Below are positions 17,452 through 26,847 of a stretch of 64,000 bases of DNA, one piece after another. A program made the position numbers and the translations under genes. The DNA is from Rhodobiaceae bacterium (lineage in GTDB: Bacteria > Pseudomonadota > Alphaproteobacteria > Rhizobiales > Tepidamorphaceae), in the NCBI GenBank assembly GCA_020637895.1, contig JACKJP010000008.1, positions 110,844-174,843 on the forward strand. The letters are read 5' to 3'. Each line of letters opens with the position of its first letter. Within the stretch, counting starts at the first letter, position 1. The notes beneath the pieces were generated by a model. It was given only the letters and a program-made list of their open reading frames with translations, was not told the origin of the DNA and made no database searches.

Positions 17452-19230
17452 ATGCCTGCCGACCAACCGGAAAAGCCACGCACGCGCCGTCTTTCGCCGC
17501 TCAAGCGGCTGTGGCCGTTCGTCAGCCGCTATCCCGGCCGCCTATCGATAGCGCTGGCCGCCCTAATCGTAGCAGCATCCTCGACGCTGGCGGTGCCGCT
17601 TGCGTTGCGGCGTGTGATCGATGCCGGGTTTGCCGCCGGCGACCCAGCGCTGGTCAACCGCTATTTTGCCGTCATGATCGCAGTTGTTGCCGTCCTCGCG
17701 CTTGCCAGCGCCAGCCGCTACTACTTCGTCACGTGGCTGGGCGAACGGGTTGTCGCCGATATTCGCAAGGGCGTGTTCTCCCATATCCTGACGCTTTCGA
17801 TGGATGTCTTCGATAGCGCCCGCTCCGGCGAGATCGTGTCGCGGCTGACCGCGGACACAACGCAGATCAAGGCCGCGGTCGGCGCATCGATGTCGATTGC
17901 GCTGCGCAACATGTTCCTCGGCATCGGCGCGACGATCATGATGGTCATCACCAGCCCGGGCCTTTCCGCGCTGGTATTGGCGGCAATTCCCTTCATCGTT
18001 CTGCCGCTGGTCGCCTTCGGCCGCGCCGTCAGGGCGAAATCGCGCCTTGCGCAGGATACGCTCGCAGATGCCGCAGCCCAGGCAGGCGAGGCCGTCAGTG
18101 CCATCCGCACCGTTCAGGCCTATACGCAGGAGCGCTTTGCGGGCGACCGGTTCGCTGGCGCAGTGGAGCATGCTTTCAATGCCGCCCGGGCCAGTACGTT
18201 CGCGCGCTCCGTGCTTACGGCCATTGCCCTCTTCATGGTCTTCGCCAGTGTCGTCGCGGTTCTCTGGTATGGCGCTCGCGATGTGCTCACGGGCGAACTG
18301 ACAGCGGGTACGCTCAGCCAGTTCGTTCTCTATTCCATCTTCGCGGCGGGCGCGCTCAGCGAACTCAGCCAGGTGTGGGGCGAGGTGCAGCAGGCGGCAG
18401 GCGCCGCCGAGCGCATTGCCGAACTGCTCGATATGGAACCGGCGATTTCGGCGCCGGCCGCTGCCGGCAATCCCGACATGTCGCGCGACCCGGCGATCGT
18501 CTTCGAGCATGTGCACTTCGCCTATCCGTCCGGTGCGGACGGTCCGGTCCTGCACGGCATCGACTTCACCGTAAGGCGCGGTGAGACGGTCGCGCTGGTC
18601 GGCCCTTCCGGCGCGGGCAAGAGCACGGTGATTCAGTTGCTGCTGCGGTTTTATGACGCTAGGGACGGCGCCATCCGGATTGGCGGCGCCGACGTCAGCA
18701 CGCTCGACCTCGACGCCCTGCGCGGCGCCTTAGCGCTCGTGCCGCAGGACCCGATCATCTTCGCCGGCACGATCGCCGAGAATATCCGCTTCGGACGGCC
18801 GGATGCCGACGCGCAGGCGGTGAAGGCCGCGGCCGATGCGGCGCTCGTCAGCGAATTTGCCGACGCGCTTCCAACCGGACTGGAAACCTATGTCGGGGAA
18901 CGCGGCGTGACGCTTTCCGGCGGCCAGCGGCAGCGGGTCGCCATTGCCCGCGCGATCCTCAAGGATGCGCCCATCCTGCTACTGGACGAGGCGACCAGCG
19001 CGCTCGATGCCAATAGCGAAAGGCTCGTCCAGCAGGCGCTGGAAAAACTGATGAAGGGACGCACGACACTGGTCGTCGCGCACCGGCTGGCGACGGTGAA
19101 GAACGCCGACCGCATCCTTGTCATGGAACACGGCCGGATCGTCGAGGAGGGAACCCACCAGTCCCTCATCGCCCGCAAGGATGGGCTCTATGCCGGGCTT
19201 GCGGCCCTGCAGTTCGCGGCGGCGAGCTGA
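17452..19230 (+). CDS. ABC exporter, fused permease and ATPase
   Basis: This 592-residue half-transporter has six membrane segments in residues 25-300 followed by a nucleotide-binding domain. Walker A GPSGAGKS is at 384-391, the signature LSGGQ at 488-492, and Walker B ILLLDE with D512 and E513. This is the MsbA/LmrA/BmrA-type architecture for export of lipids or hydrophobic drugs. The substrate is not readable. Its stop codon abuts the stop of the convergent OmpA-like gene with no base between, forming TGATCA. Confidence 0.9.
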   Translation: MPADQPEKPRTRRLSPLKRLWPFVSRYPGRLSIALAALIVAASSTLAVPLALRRVIDAGFAAGDPALVNRYFAVMIAVVAVLALASASRYYFVTWLGERVVADIRKGVFSHILTLSMDVFDSARSGEIVSRLTADTTQIKAAVGASMSIALRNMFLGIGATIMMVITSPGLSALVLAAIPFIVLPLVAFGRAVRAKSRLAQDTLADAAAQAGEAVSAIRTVQAYTQERFAGDRFAGAVEHAFNAARASTFARSVLTAIALFMVFASVVAVLWYGARDVLTGELTAGTLSQFVLYSIFAAGALSELSQVWGEVQQAAGAAERIAELLDMEPAISAPAAAGNPDMSRDPAIVFEHVHFAYPSGADGPVLHGIDFTVRRGETVALVGPSGAGKSTVIQLLLRFYDARDGAIRIGGADVSTLDLDALRGALALVPQDPIIFAGTIAENIRFGRPDADAQAVKAAADAALVSEFADALPTGLETYVGERGVTLSGGQRQRVAIARAILKDAPILLLDEATSALDANSERLVQQALEKLMKGRTTLVVAHRLATVKNADRILVMEHGRIVEEGTHQSLIARKDGLYAGLAALQFAAAS

Positions 19231-20259
19231 TCAGCGTTCCGTGAGCTTGAGTTCGATGCGCCGGTTGCGTGCCAGCGTCGCTTCATCGTCGCCCTGCTCG
19301 AGCGGCTGATTGTCGGCAAAGCCGGCCGCGACCAGCCGGTTCGCGGAGACACCCTGCGCGATCAGAAACTGCACCACCGAAATCGCGCGGGCCGCTGACA
19401 GTTCCCAGTTCGACTTGAACCGGGTTGAATTGATCGGCCGCTTGTCGGTGTGCCCATCCACGCGCAATACCCAATTGATCTCCGGCGGGATCTCGGCCTC
19501 AAGCTGCTTGATCGCGTCAGCCAGCTTGGTCATTTCCGTCCGGCCCTCCGCGTTGATCTCGTCGCTGCCCGAACCGAAAAGCACTTCCGCCTGGAAGACG
19601 AAGCGATCGCCGACAACCCGAACGTCGGAACGCTGGGAAAGAATTTCGCGAAGCCGTCCGAAAAAATCCGACCGGTAGCGGGAGAGTTCCTGCACCTTGG
19701 CGGCGAGGGCGACGTTCAGCCGCTTGCCGAGATCTGCGATCTTCGCCTGGCTCTGCCGGTCCCGCTGTTCGGATGCATCGAGCGCATCCTCAAGCGCGGC
19801 AATCTGCCGGCGAAGGGCAGCGATCTGCTGATTGAGAAGTTCCACCTGCGACAGGGCCCGCTGGCTGAGCTGCTTTTCCGCATCAAGCTGATCGGTCAGG
19901 CTGTTGATGCGCCCGCCTGCCTCGTCGGCAGCGCCCGCGCCGGCATTCAACATCGAGCGCAGCCGGTCGCGCTCCGATTCCGTATCGTTGAGGTTGTCCT
20001 GAAGGGCCGCCAGCGTGTCCTGGAGCGTGCGCTTGCCGGCGCGTTCCATGGCCAGCAACTCGGTCAATTCCGCAACCTGCGCGTTGAGGCGCGAGAGCGC
20101 TGTATCGCGGCCCGAAATCTCGCGGGTCAGGAAGAATTGCGCGAGCATGAAGACCGAGAGAAGAAAAATGATGACGAGCAGCAGTGTCGACATGGCGTCG
20201 ACGAAGCCGGGCCAATAGTCCATCCGCCCGTCGCGGTTGCGCGCGCGCGAAAGCGCCAT
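19231..20259 (-). CDS. OmpA/MotB-like peptidoglycan-binding membrane protein
   Basis: This 342-residue protein has a short cytoplasmic N-terminus with YWPGFVDAMSTLLLVIIFLL (about 15-35), a single membrane helix resembling MotB, and a long coiled coil of about 50-190. A C-terminal OmpA-like domain carries DGHTDKRPI and the peptidoglycan-contact Arg residues. It lies three bases downstream of a MotA/ExbB-like gene, so the two probably form a proton-driven stator-like complex. No flagellar genes are nearby, so the partner being driven is unknown; a cell-envelope role is more likely than motility. Confidence 0.85.
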   Translation of the reverse strand: MALSRARNRDGRMDYWPGFVDAMSTLLLVIIFLLSVFMLAQFFLTREISGRDTALSRLNAQVAELTELLAMERAGKRTLQDTLAALQDNLNDTESERDRLRSMLNAGAGAADEAGGRINSLTDQLDAEKQLSQRALSQVELLNQQIAALRRQIAALEDALDASEQRDRQSQAKIADLGKRLNVALAAKVQELSRYRSDFFGRLREILSQRSDVRVVGDRFVFQAEVLFGSGSDEINAEGRTEMTKLADAIKQLEAEIPPEINWVLRVDGHTDKRPINSTRFKSNWELSAARAISVVQFLIAQGVSANRLVAAGFADNQPLEQGDDEATLARNRRIELKLTER

Positions 20260-20262
20260 CGA

Positions 20263-21294
20263 TCAGTCTTCCTTTCGGCCCTGGGCGGCGAGAACTTTGA
20301 GCACTTCCGTCAGTTCAGCCTGCTGATCGGCCTGCGCCTCGATCCATTCGCGCATCTGCTTCTGCTCGGAGCGCATATGCTGGACGAGGCCCTGTATGCC
20401 CTCGGCGAGATCGGCCATGGCGGCGGTGGCGGCCTTGCTTGATCCACCCTCGTTCACGGACCGGTTAAGCCGTTCGATGGCGGCCTGCACCGAGGCGTTG
20501 ATGGCGCTGCCTTCGGCACCAGAGCCGCGCAAGGGCATTTCGGCGGAAAGATCGGTGACCGTGGACAACCAGTCTTCAAGATCGGTGTAGAAGCGGTTTT
20601 GCGCGGCGCCAGCCTGAAGATCGAGGAAACCGAGAACGAGCGAGCCGGCAAGACCGAAGAGCGATGAGGAAAAGGCTGTGCCCATGCCATCCAGCGGTGC
20701 AGCGAGACCGGATTTGAGGTCTTCGAATATCACGCCGAGATCGGACGATCCGACATCGAGACTGCTGATGATGTTACCGACAGCCGAAACCGTGCCGGTA
20801 AGGCCCCAGAACGTGCCCAGCAGGCCGAGGAAGACCAGAAGGCCGGTCATGTAGCGCGAGATGTCGCGGGCCTCATCGAGCCGGATGGCGATCGATTCAA
20901 GCAATGAGCGCATCGTCTGCGTCGTGATCGCCATGCGGCCGATGCGATCGCGCAGCATCACTGCCATCGGGGCCAGCAGCACCGGCGGCTTTTCCATCTC
21001 CAGCCCCGGATCGGCAAGCCGGAAATCATTGACCCAGCGGACTTCCTTGAACAGCCGGACGACCTGACGGACGCACAGCGCGATACCGATGAGCAGAACG
21101 GCGATGATCAGGCCGTTGAGCCCCGGATTGGCCATGAAGGCGCGGGCAATCGCCGGGAAGAGGATTGCAACGATCACGCAGGTGATGAAAAGGAACAGGG
21201 ACATCCTCAAGAGGAATACCCCCGGGTTCGACAATTTGGTGGGATCGACCTCGCGCGCCATGCGCAATCTCTGCTCCTCGCTTGTAGCCCCCAT
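20263..21294 (-). CDS. MotA/TolQ/ExbB-like proton channel protein
   Basis: This 343-residue protein has two N-terminal membrane helices (about 28-48 and 53-73), a cytoplasmic loop, and a third and fourth segment in the conserved MotA_ExbB region with the LGLLGTFWGLTGTV motif. Its C-terminus is a charged helix. It pairs with the downstream OmpA-like protein, analogous to MotA-MotB and ExbB-ExbD. ATG at 21294 follows a TTG codon; a later ATG (MAREVDP) with GAGGAG upstream is a possible alternative. Confidence 0.83.
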   Translation of the reverse strand: MGATSEEQRLRMAREVDPTKLSNPGVFLLRMSLFLFITCVIVAILFPAIARAFMANPGLNGLIIAVLLIGIALCVRQVVRLFKEVRWVNDFRLADPGLEMEKPPVLLAPMAVMLRDRIGRMAITTQTMRSLLESIAIRLDEARDISRYMTGLLVFLGLLGTFWGLTGTVSAVGNIISSLDVGSSDLGVIFEDLKSGLAAPLDGMGTAFSSSLFGLAGSLVLGFLDLQAGAAQNRFYTDLEDWLSTVTDLSAEMPLRGSGAEGSAINASVQAAIERLNRSVNEGGSSKAATAAMADLAEGIQGLVQHMRSEQKQMREWIEAQADQQAELTEVLKVLAAQGRKED

Positions 21295-21380
21295 CAAGCC
21301 GTAAGGCTTCCCACCGAATGTTCACATATTCGGCGCGAAACGGTAACCCGGCAATATGACTTTTGCGAGTCGCAGTATTC

Positions 21381-22175
21381 TCAGGAATTGTTCGCCTGGA
21401 AGCGCTTGAGCAGCGCGGGCTGCAAATCGGGATTGCCTGCCACGATGTTGCCCGTCACGAGCGGGTTTGAACGGCCGTCGAAATCGGTGACATAGCCGCC
21501 CGCTTCGCGGATCAGCAGAATGCCGGCCGCCACGTCCCAGGGGCTGAGGCCGTGCTCGAAGAAAAGATCGAAGCGCCCCGCGGCCGTCCAGGCGAGATCG
21601 AGAGCTGCAGAACCCGTGCGTCTGATGCCGGACACGGCGGGCATCACGGCGCGCATGTCGCGCATGAACTGCCCTGCATCGCCACGCCCGAAATGGGGGA
21701 TGCCGCAGGTGACCACGGCGTCCGCCAGATTTTTGCGGGCGGCGACGCGAATGCGACGATTGTTGAAATAGGCACCGCTGCCGCGTTCTGCGCTGTAGGT
21801 CTCGTCCATGACCGGGTTGTAGACGACGCCGGCGATGATTTCGCCGTCACGTTCGAGCGCCAGCGAAATGGAAAAGAGCGGTATGCCGTGCATGAAGTTG
21901 GTCGTGCCATCGAGCGGATCGACGATCCAGCGATGGCGCGGATCGCGTCCTTCAATCGCTCCGCCTTCTTCAAGCAGGAAACCGAAATCGGGGCGTGCGC
22001 GCTCCAGTTCCCGGCGCAGGACCTCTTCGGCCCTGAGATCGGCGGCGGTAACGAAGTTCGATGGTCCCTTCACGGAGACCTGCAGGTTCTCGACTTCGCC
22101 GAAATCGCGGGCAAGGCCTCGCCCGGCCTTCTGGACGGCGCCGAGCATGACCGTCATGAGGGCGGAGCGCTGCAT
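21381..22175 (-). CDS. suhB: Inositol monophosphatase family protein
   Basis: This 264-residue phosphatase has the family metal-binding motifs WIVDPLDGTTNF (about residues 83-94) and WDVAAGILLIREAGG near 207-221, with the conserved Glu in LLEEGG upstream. It hydrolyses inositol phosphates or related sugar phosphates with magnesium, or acts like E. coli SuhB in rRNA transcription; the sequence cannot separate these. It lies 20 bp downstream of efp on the same strand. I found no suhB-type RNA motif beside it. Confidence 0.87.
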   Translation of the reverse strand: MQRSALMTVMLGAVQKAGRGLARDFGEVENLQVSVKGPSNFVTAADLRAEEVLRRELERARPDFGFLLEEGGAIEGRDPRHRWIVDPLDGTTNFMHGIPLFSISLALERDGEIIAGVVYNPVMDETYSAERGSGAYFNNRRIRVAARKNLADAVVTCGIPHFGRGDAGQFMRDMRAVMPAVSGIRRTGSAALDLAWTAAGRFDLFFEHGLSPWDVAAGILLIREAGGYVTDFDGRSNPLVTGNIVAGNPDLQPALLKRFQANNS

Positions 22176-22195
22176 TCTGTCAGATCCCGTCGCTA

Positions 22196-22759
22196 TCAGT
22201 CGGCGCGGCGCAGGTAGGCGATCTCGGCCGTATCGACGATGATCTTCTCCCCAACCGAGACGAAGGGCGGCACCATGCAGCGAACGCCGTTTTCCAGGAT
22301 CGCCGGCTTGTAGGACGATGCGGCGGTCTGGCCTTTGACGACCGGTTCGGCTTCGGCGACAGCAAGAACGACCTGTGCCGGCAGCGTTATGCCAATTGGC
22401 GTGCCTTCGTGCATTTCAACCGTCACCATCATCCCGTCCTGCAGGAAGGCGGCGCGCTCACCGACGAAATCCTCGGCGAGGTTGATCTGGTCATACGTCT
22501 CGGTGTCCATGAAAACCAGGAGATCGCCTTCGGCATAGAGAAACTGGAAATCCTTCTGCTCCAGCCGCACGCGTTCCACCGTTTCGGAGGCACGGAAGCG
22601 CTCGTTGAGCTTGGAGCCGTTGAGCAGGTTCTTCAGCTCGACCTGATTGTAGGCGCCGCCCTTGCCCGGCTTGACCGCGTTGGTCTTGACCGCGACCCAG
22701 AGGGAATCGTTGTGCTGGATGACGTTGCCGGGACGGATTTCGTTGCCGTTGATCTTCAT
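22196..22759 (-). CDS. efp: Elongation factor P
   Basis: This 187-residue protein has the three beta-barrel domains of EF-P, which helps ribosomes stalled at consecutive prolines. The modified-lysine loop KPGKGGAYN has K33 at the usual position. No EpmA/EpmB or EarP gene is in the window, so the modification route is unknown. Proline-rich products nearby (TolA, CpoB, the 59167 protein, the OMP) would be typical clients. Confidence 0.97.
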   Translation of the reverse strand: MKINGNEIRPGNVIQHNDSLWVAVKTNAVKPGKGGAYNQVELKNLLNGSKLNERFRASETVERVRLEQKDFQFLYAEGDLLVFMDTETYDQINLAEDFVGERAAFLQDGMMVTVEMHEGTPIGITLPAQVVLAVAEAEPVVKGQTAASSYKPAILENGVRCMVPPFVSVGEKIIVDTAEIAYLRRAD

Positions 22760-22878
22760 GGACTGCCTGCAATGTTCGGTTTTCGCGCGGCGAGACCGGG
22801 AAGGTCGCCGGAGGTTGCGCGCCTTCTAAACGTTTCGCGGGCGCGGTGCAATGGAGCGGTAGGAGAAGAGACGGTCGA

Positions 22879-23829
22879 TCAGCGCTGGGCCGGCGCGACA
22901 TAATCCTGAGCGCGCTTGCGTGCCTCGGCTTCCTGTTCCTTGGAAAGCGAAGCAATGAAGCCGTCGAGCCAGCCGTCCACCATCCCCGCGCGGCGGGCGA
23001 TCAGATGCCACTTCACGGCTTCGATCGGATCGGCATCGCCGCCCATGCCGACCGCGAGCATGCGGGCAAGCCGGTTCTGGGCGACCACATTGCCGCGTTC
23101 AGCGGCGGATTTGAAAATCGACCGGGCCTTGTTCTCGTCCTTGGGCATGCCGTCGCCGCGAAGCACCATCAGGGCGTATTCAACCTCGGCGGCGGGCATG
23201 CGCTGCGCGGCGGCAAGGCCGATATAATAGGCGGCACGCTCCATATCCTTCGGCACGCCGCGGCCGTCGGCATAAAGGGCGCCAAGGTTGTACTGGCTTT
23301 CGGCGTGGCCGCGTTCGGCGCCGAAGGCCAGGAGTTGGGCGGCCTTTTCAAGATCCTGCGGGACGCCATCGCCGGCAACATAGATCAGCGCCAGATTGTA
23401 GTGGGCTTCGAGGTGCCCCTGATCGGCAGCAGCCTGAAACCAGCCGGCTGCCTTGGCTGGATCTTTCTCGGTCCCTTCGCCGCGCGCGATCATCAGACCA
23501 AGCGCGAACTGTGCCTCGCGATCGCCGGCCAGGGCCGCCTTGGAATACCATTCAATGGCCATGGCATCGTCGCGCTTTGTGCCCAATCCCTGATGGTAGA
23601 GAAGGCCAAGCAGCGTCTGCGCGGCGATGTCGCCCTTGGCTGCGAGATCGCTGGCCTTGGTGAAAGCGGACTTGAATTCGCCGCGCTGATAGTCGGCGTA
23701 GGCGTCGGCGCTCGCGGGCGCTTTCTCCACCGGCGGGGTTTCAGCCTTCTGCGAAATCGCGGCGGCGGGTCCGGAGAGGGCGAGAACGGCGGCAAGCGCG
23801 ATCAGTGCCGGGGAAAGAACCTGTTTCAA
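22879..23829 (-). CDS. Secreted Sel1-repeat protein
   Basis: The 316-residue product begins with a signal peptide ending near PAAA (residue 24) and continues as about six Sel1-like repeats, each recognisable by patterns such as AQFALGLMIARGEG and SQYNLGALYADGRG. Such solenoids bind partner proteins in the periplasm. The start is TTG at 23829, whose last two bases overlap the TGA stop of the upstream ThiE-like gene, so the two are coupled. Function unknown beyond this. Confidence 0.82.
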   Translation of the reverse strand: MKQVLSPALIALAAVLALSGPAAAISQKAETPPVEKAPASADAYADYQRGEFKSAFTKASDLAAKGDIAAQTLLGLLYHQGLGTKRDDAMAIEWYSKAALAGDREAQFALGLMIARGEGTEKDPAKAAGWFQAAADQGHLEAHYNLALIYVAGDGVPQDLEKAAQLLAFGAERGHAESQYNLGALYADGRGVPKDMERAAYYIGLAAAQRMPAAEVEYALMVLRGDGMPKDENKARSIFKSAAERGNVVAQNRLARMLAVGMGGDADPIEAVKWHLIARRAGMVDGWLDGFIASLSKEQEAEARKRAQDYVAPAQR

Positions 23830-24440
23830 GCCACTACCTCACCCGCGCAGAGCCTGTTCAGCCGGGCCACCGCATCGGCCGGACATTCCCTGGCGTTCCA
23901 AACGGCGTTTCCCGCCGCGACGAAATCCGCGCCGGCCGCGATGAGCAAGGCTGCGTCCTCCAGCCTGTCGCCGATGATGGCGACGGACGGAATTGTGAAT
24001 AGCTCGCTCCACCAGCCGACGAGATCGGCGGAAGCGGGGGTGCTGTCGGCGATCCTGCCAAACATCACGTAATCTGGTCCTTCCTCGCCGGCAAGCATCG
24101 CGGCGTGCCGGTCTTCGATTGCTCCGACGCCGACGCTGAGACGCGGATGCAGGCGTTTGACGGCAAGCGCAAGCGCCTTGGGGTCCGCGTTTTCTAGGTG
24201 CAGTCCATCGGCTTCGCCCGGCACCGAAAAACTGTCCGCGCCAGCCACTATCAGCGCGATTCCCGCCGGCGCCGTGATCGGCGCGCAGGCAGCGCAAACG
24301 GCGGCAGTGTCGTTGCCCGCGGGCACGAGCACAGCTGCGATATCACCGCCTTCGGCGGCGGACGCCACAGCGTTGGCCGTTGCGAGCGGCGCAAGACCTG
24401 TCGGTGCGATCAGATAGAGGCGGCAGGCCGGTTCATTCAT
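23826..24440 (-). CDS. Divergent thiamine-phosphate synthase-like protein
   Basis: This 204-residue TIM-barrel protein matches ThiE in ADGLHL, GPDYVMFG and the C-terminal GADFVAAGNAVW phosphate-binding region. However, the usual QLREK stretch is replaced by AAVLVPAGN, and the TxTK loop after the FG motif is absent. It may therefore not join thiazole and pyrimidine phosphates itself. The position is conserved-looking: it overlaps a Sel1-repeat gene by four bases. Confidence 0.65.
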   Translation of the reverse strand: MNEPACRLYLIAPTGLAPLATANAVASAAEGGDIAAVLVPAGNDTAAVCAACAPITAPAGIALIVAGADSFSVPGEADGLHLENADPKALALAVKRLHPRLSVGVGAIEDRHAAMLAGEEGPDYVMFGRIADSTPASADLVGWWSELFTIPSVAIIGDRLEDAALLIAAGADFVAAGNAVWNARECPADAVARLNRLCAGEVVA

Positions 24441-24506
24441 CGTGAAATCAGGATCGGGCGATGCATCATGGAATCAGCTGATTATGAGCGGGTGAATCGG
24501 GCAAAA

Positions 24507-24532
24507 AAAGGGGGCGCGTCGACGCCCCCTTC
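24507..24532 (-). terminator. Rho-independent terminator of the aldolase gene
   Basis: On the minus strand an 8-bp stem (24509-24516 with 24523-24530) is followed by a run of seven T (plus-strand A-run at 24503-24509). It lies 34 bp past the aldolase stop. Confidence 0.85.
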
Positions 24533-24565
24533 TCAATCGTCAAGGCCATGGCCAACGGGCGACCG

Positions 24566-25597
24566 TCAGCTTGCCTCGCGTTCCAGCGCCGGAGACCATT
24601 CGCCCGTCGCCGCAAGGCCGTTCATGCGCGCGCGGTGATCGAACGCCTTCTGAGCGGCAGGGACATTGTCGTCCTTGCCGAGCCATGCAGCGAGGGCTGC
24701 TGCCTGCAGCGCACGGCCATAGGAGAAGGTCAGCGCCCAGGGCAGGGGACCAGCCGCATTCATCAGCGAAAGGTGGCGCGTTGCATCCTGGTCGGACTGT
24801 CCGCCCGAGAGGAAGGCAATGCCCGGTACCGCCGGCGGTACGGTCGACTTGAGGCAGCGCAGCGTCTTTTCAGCGACTTCCTCGGCACTCGCCTGCTTCT
24901 TGGCGTTCTTGCCGGCGATGACCATGTTGGGCTTCAGCACCATGCCTTCGAGCATGACACGCGCATCAAAGAGCTCGGTGAAAACCGTCTTCAGCACCCA
25001 TTCGGTGACTTCATAGCAGCGGTCGATGTCGTGGGCGGCGACGGGGCCATCCATCAGCACTTCCGGCTCGACGATCGGAACGATGCCCTGTTCCTGGCAG
25101 AGTGCCGCATAACGGGCGAGCGCCTGCGCATTCTGCTTTACGCAACCCCATGTCGGCAGGCCGTCGGCGATATCGATCACGGCGCGCCATTTGGCGAAGC
25201 GCGCGCCCAGCTCGTAATATTCCTTCAGGCGTCCGCGCAGCCCGTCGAGACCTTCGGTGATCTTTTCGCCCGGAAAGAAGGGCATGTCCTGCGCGCCGGC
25301 ATCGACCTTGATGCCGGGCACCGCGCCGGCGGCGCGGATGAGTTCGGCAAGCGGGGTGCCGTCCTTGGCCTTCTGGCGCAGCGTCTCGTCATAGAGGATG
25401 ACGCCGGAGATATAACCGCTCATCGCGTTTTCGGTGCGGAACAGCATCTCCCGGTAGTCACGGCGGCTGTCCTCGGTGGAAACCACCCCGATGGAATCGA
25501 AGCGCTTCTTGATCGTTCCGCTGCTTTCGTCGGCGGCAAGGATGCCCTTGCCCTTTGCAACCATGGCGGCTGCGATGTCTTCAAGCCGTTCAGTCAT
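24566..25597 (-). CDS. Class I fructose-bisphosphate aldolase
   Basis: This 343-residue enzyme matches the plant/animal-type class I aldolase found in many Rhizobiales. It splits fructose 1,6-bisphosphate through a Schiff base; conserved stretches are KGILAADES near the N-terminus, EPEVLMDG, the lysine-containing VLKPNMV, and FLSGGQS. It ends the central-carbon block tkt-gap-pgk-aldolase, all on the minus strand, 38 bp after pgk. The ATG at 25597 is clear. It is intact, unlike pgk and tkt upstream. Confidence 0.93.
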   Translation of the reverse strand: MTERLEDIAAAMVAKGKGILAADESSGTIKKRFDSIGVVSTEDSRRDYREMLFRTENAMSGYISGVILYDETLRQKAKDGTPLAELIRAAGAVPGIKVDAGAQDMPFFPGEKITEGLDGLRGRLKEYYELGARFAKWRAVIDIADGLPTWGCVKQNAQALARYAALCQEQGIVPIVEPEVLMDGPVAAHDIDRCYEVTEWVLKTVFTELFDARVMLEGMVLKPNMVIAGKNAKKQASAEEVAEKTLRCLKSTVPPAVPGIAFLSGGQSDQDATRHLSLMNAAGPLPWALTFSYGRALQAAALAAWLGKDDNVPAAQKAFDHRARMNGLAATGEWSPALEREAS

Positions 25598-25635
25598 CTT
25601 GGTCTCAATCTCCCGCTTCTGGCATCCGGCTGCGG

Positions 25636-26817
25636 TCAGCGGATGCGCAATGCCTCAACGCCCGGCAGGGTCTTGCCTTCCAGCCATTCCAGGAAGGCGC
25701 CACCCGCCGTCGATACATAGGTAAAATCTTCAGCGGCGCCTGCTTTGTTCAGCGCCGCCACCGTATCGCCGCCACCGGCGACCGAAATCATGTCTCCCGC
25801 CTTCGTCGCGGCAGCAACCGCGCGGGCGATGGCGTTCGTTCCCGTATCGAACGGCGCCAGCTCGAACGCGCCGAACGGCCCGTTCCAGACGACAGTATGA
25901 ACTGTCGACAGCCGCTTTTTCAAAGATTCGATGGTCGCAGGCCCGATATCGAGGATCATTTCGTCAGCCGCCACCCCATCGAGGCCGCAGGTCCGGTGCG
26001 GCGCGTTGGCAGCAAATGCCGTCGCCGCCACGACGTCGGTCGGCAGGAGGATTTCGCAGCCGTTTGTCTTTGCTTCCGCGACGATCCGGCGCGCCGTATC
26101 GAGCAGGTCGTGCTCGCAAAGCGACTTTCCGATATCGTGGCCAAGTGCGGCGAGGAAGGTGTTCGCCATGCCGCCGCCGATGGCGATCATGTCCACCTTC
26201 GATGACAGATTGCTGAGCAGATCGGTTTGCGGAGACCTTGGCGCGCCGACCACGGTATGACCGGACGCTTGGGCTGGTCAGCGCCGCGCCGAGGGCATCG
26301 GAGTTCAGCCTGCATGGAGCGTCCTGCGGCTGAGGGCAGGATATGCGCGACGCCTTCGAGGTACGTGCCCGGTGGGCGCAGGAAAAGGCATCGTTGACGA
26401 AGTCTACGCGCGCGGCTCGGCGCGGCGAAAGCCGTCGTTCTTTTCTTTCCGGCGTGAAAGCGTGTTGTCGTGAGAAGCGAGGACATCGCCGTCCTTCATT
26501 GCTTGGCTTGCCGCTTGCTGTCCGCTGATGGCAGCTGTTGGTAAACGCGACATCGCGGCCCAGTGCTGCCAGCGCCGGCACAAGTCGCGGCTGGAGATAT
26601 TTCTCTGGGACGGACCTGCTTCTTCGGCCGGTCGAAAATGCGCGAGCAGACGACCCCTCGCACCTTTGCTGGCTAGTTCGTTGATTGTCGGCGCGACAGC
26701 CTTGAGGCGAGTATCGTCGGTGACCCTACCACCATCCATCGGTACGTTTAGATCAACGCGGACGAGAACATGTTTTCCCGACGGCGAAATATTCTCGATG
26801 GTATTGAACTGGTTCAT
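25636..26817 (-). pseudogene. pgk: Phosphoglycerate kinase gene with multiple reading-frame breaks
   Basis: The first 50 codons (from ATG 26817: GKHVLVRVDLNVPMDGGRV) and the last 200 (from about 26225: SKVDMIAIGGGMANTFLA to the end) are good PGK, the enzyme making ATP from 1,3-bisphosphoglycerate. Between about 26225 and 26660 recognisable PGK pieces appear in changing frames: VPALAALGRDVAF, FVNDAF, VAHILPSAAGRSMQAEL, each in a different frame from its neighbour. At least four small insertions or deletions plus substitutions are needed. Codon use and GC look normal. Total length fits an intact 390-residue gene. I think sequence error is more likely than decay, since the ends are perfectly conserved. 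Confidence 0.8.
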
Positions 26818-26847
26818 ATTCGGGCAGATTTTCTTCGTAAGACGCGG

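Noticed and set aside
22176..22195. suhB-type RNA motif beside the inositol monophosphatase gene
   Set aside because: The efp-suhB gap is only 20 bp and no terminator-like structure with the expected motif is present.
25636..26817. Programmed frameshifting in pgk
   Set aside because: Several shifts in both directions plus substitutions are needed, no slippery site is seen, and PGK is not known to use frameshifting.
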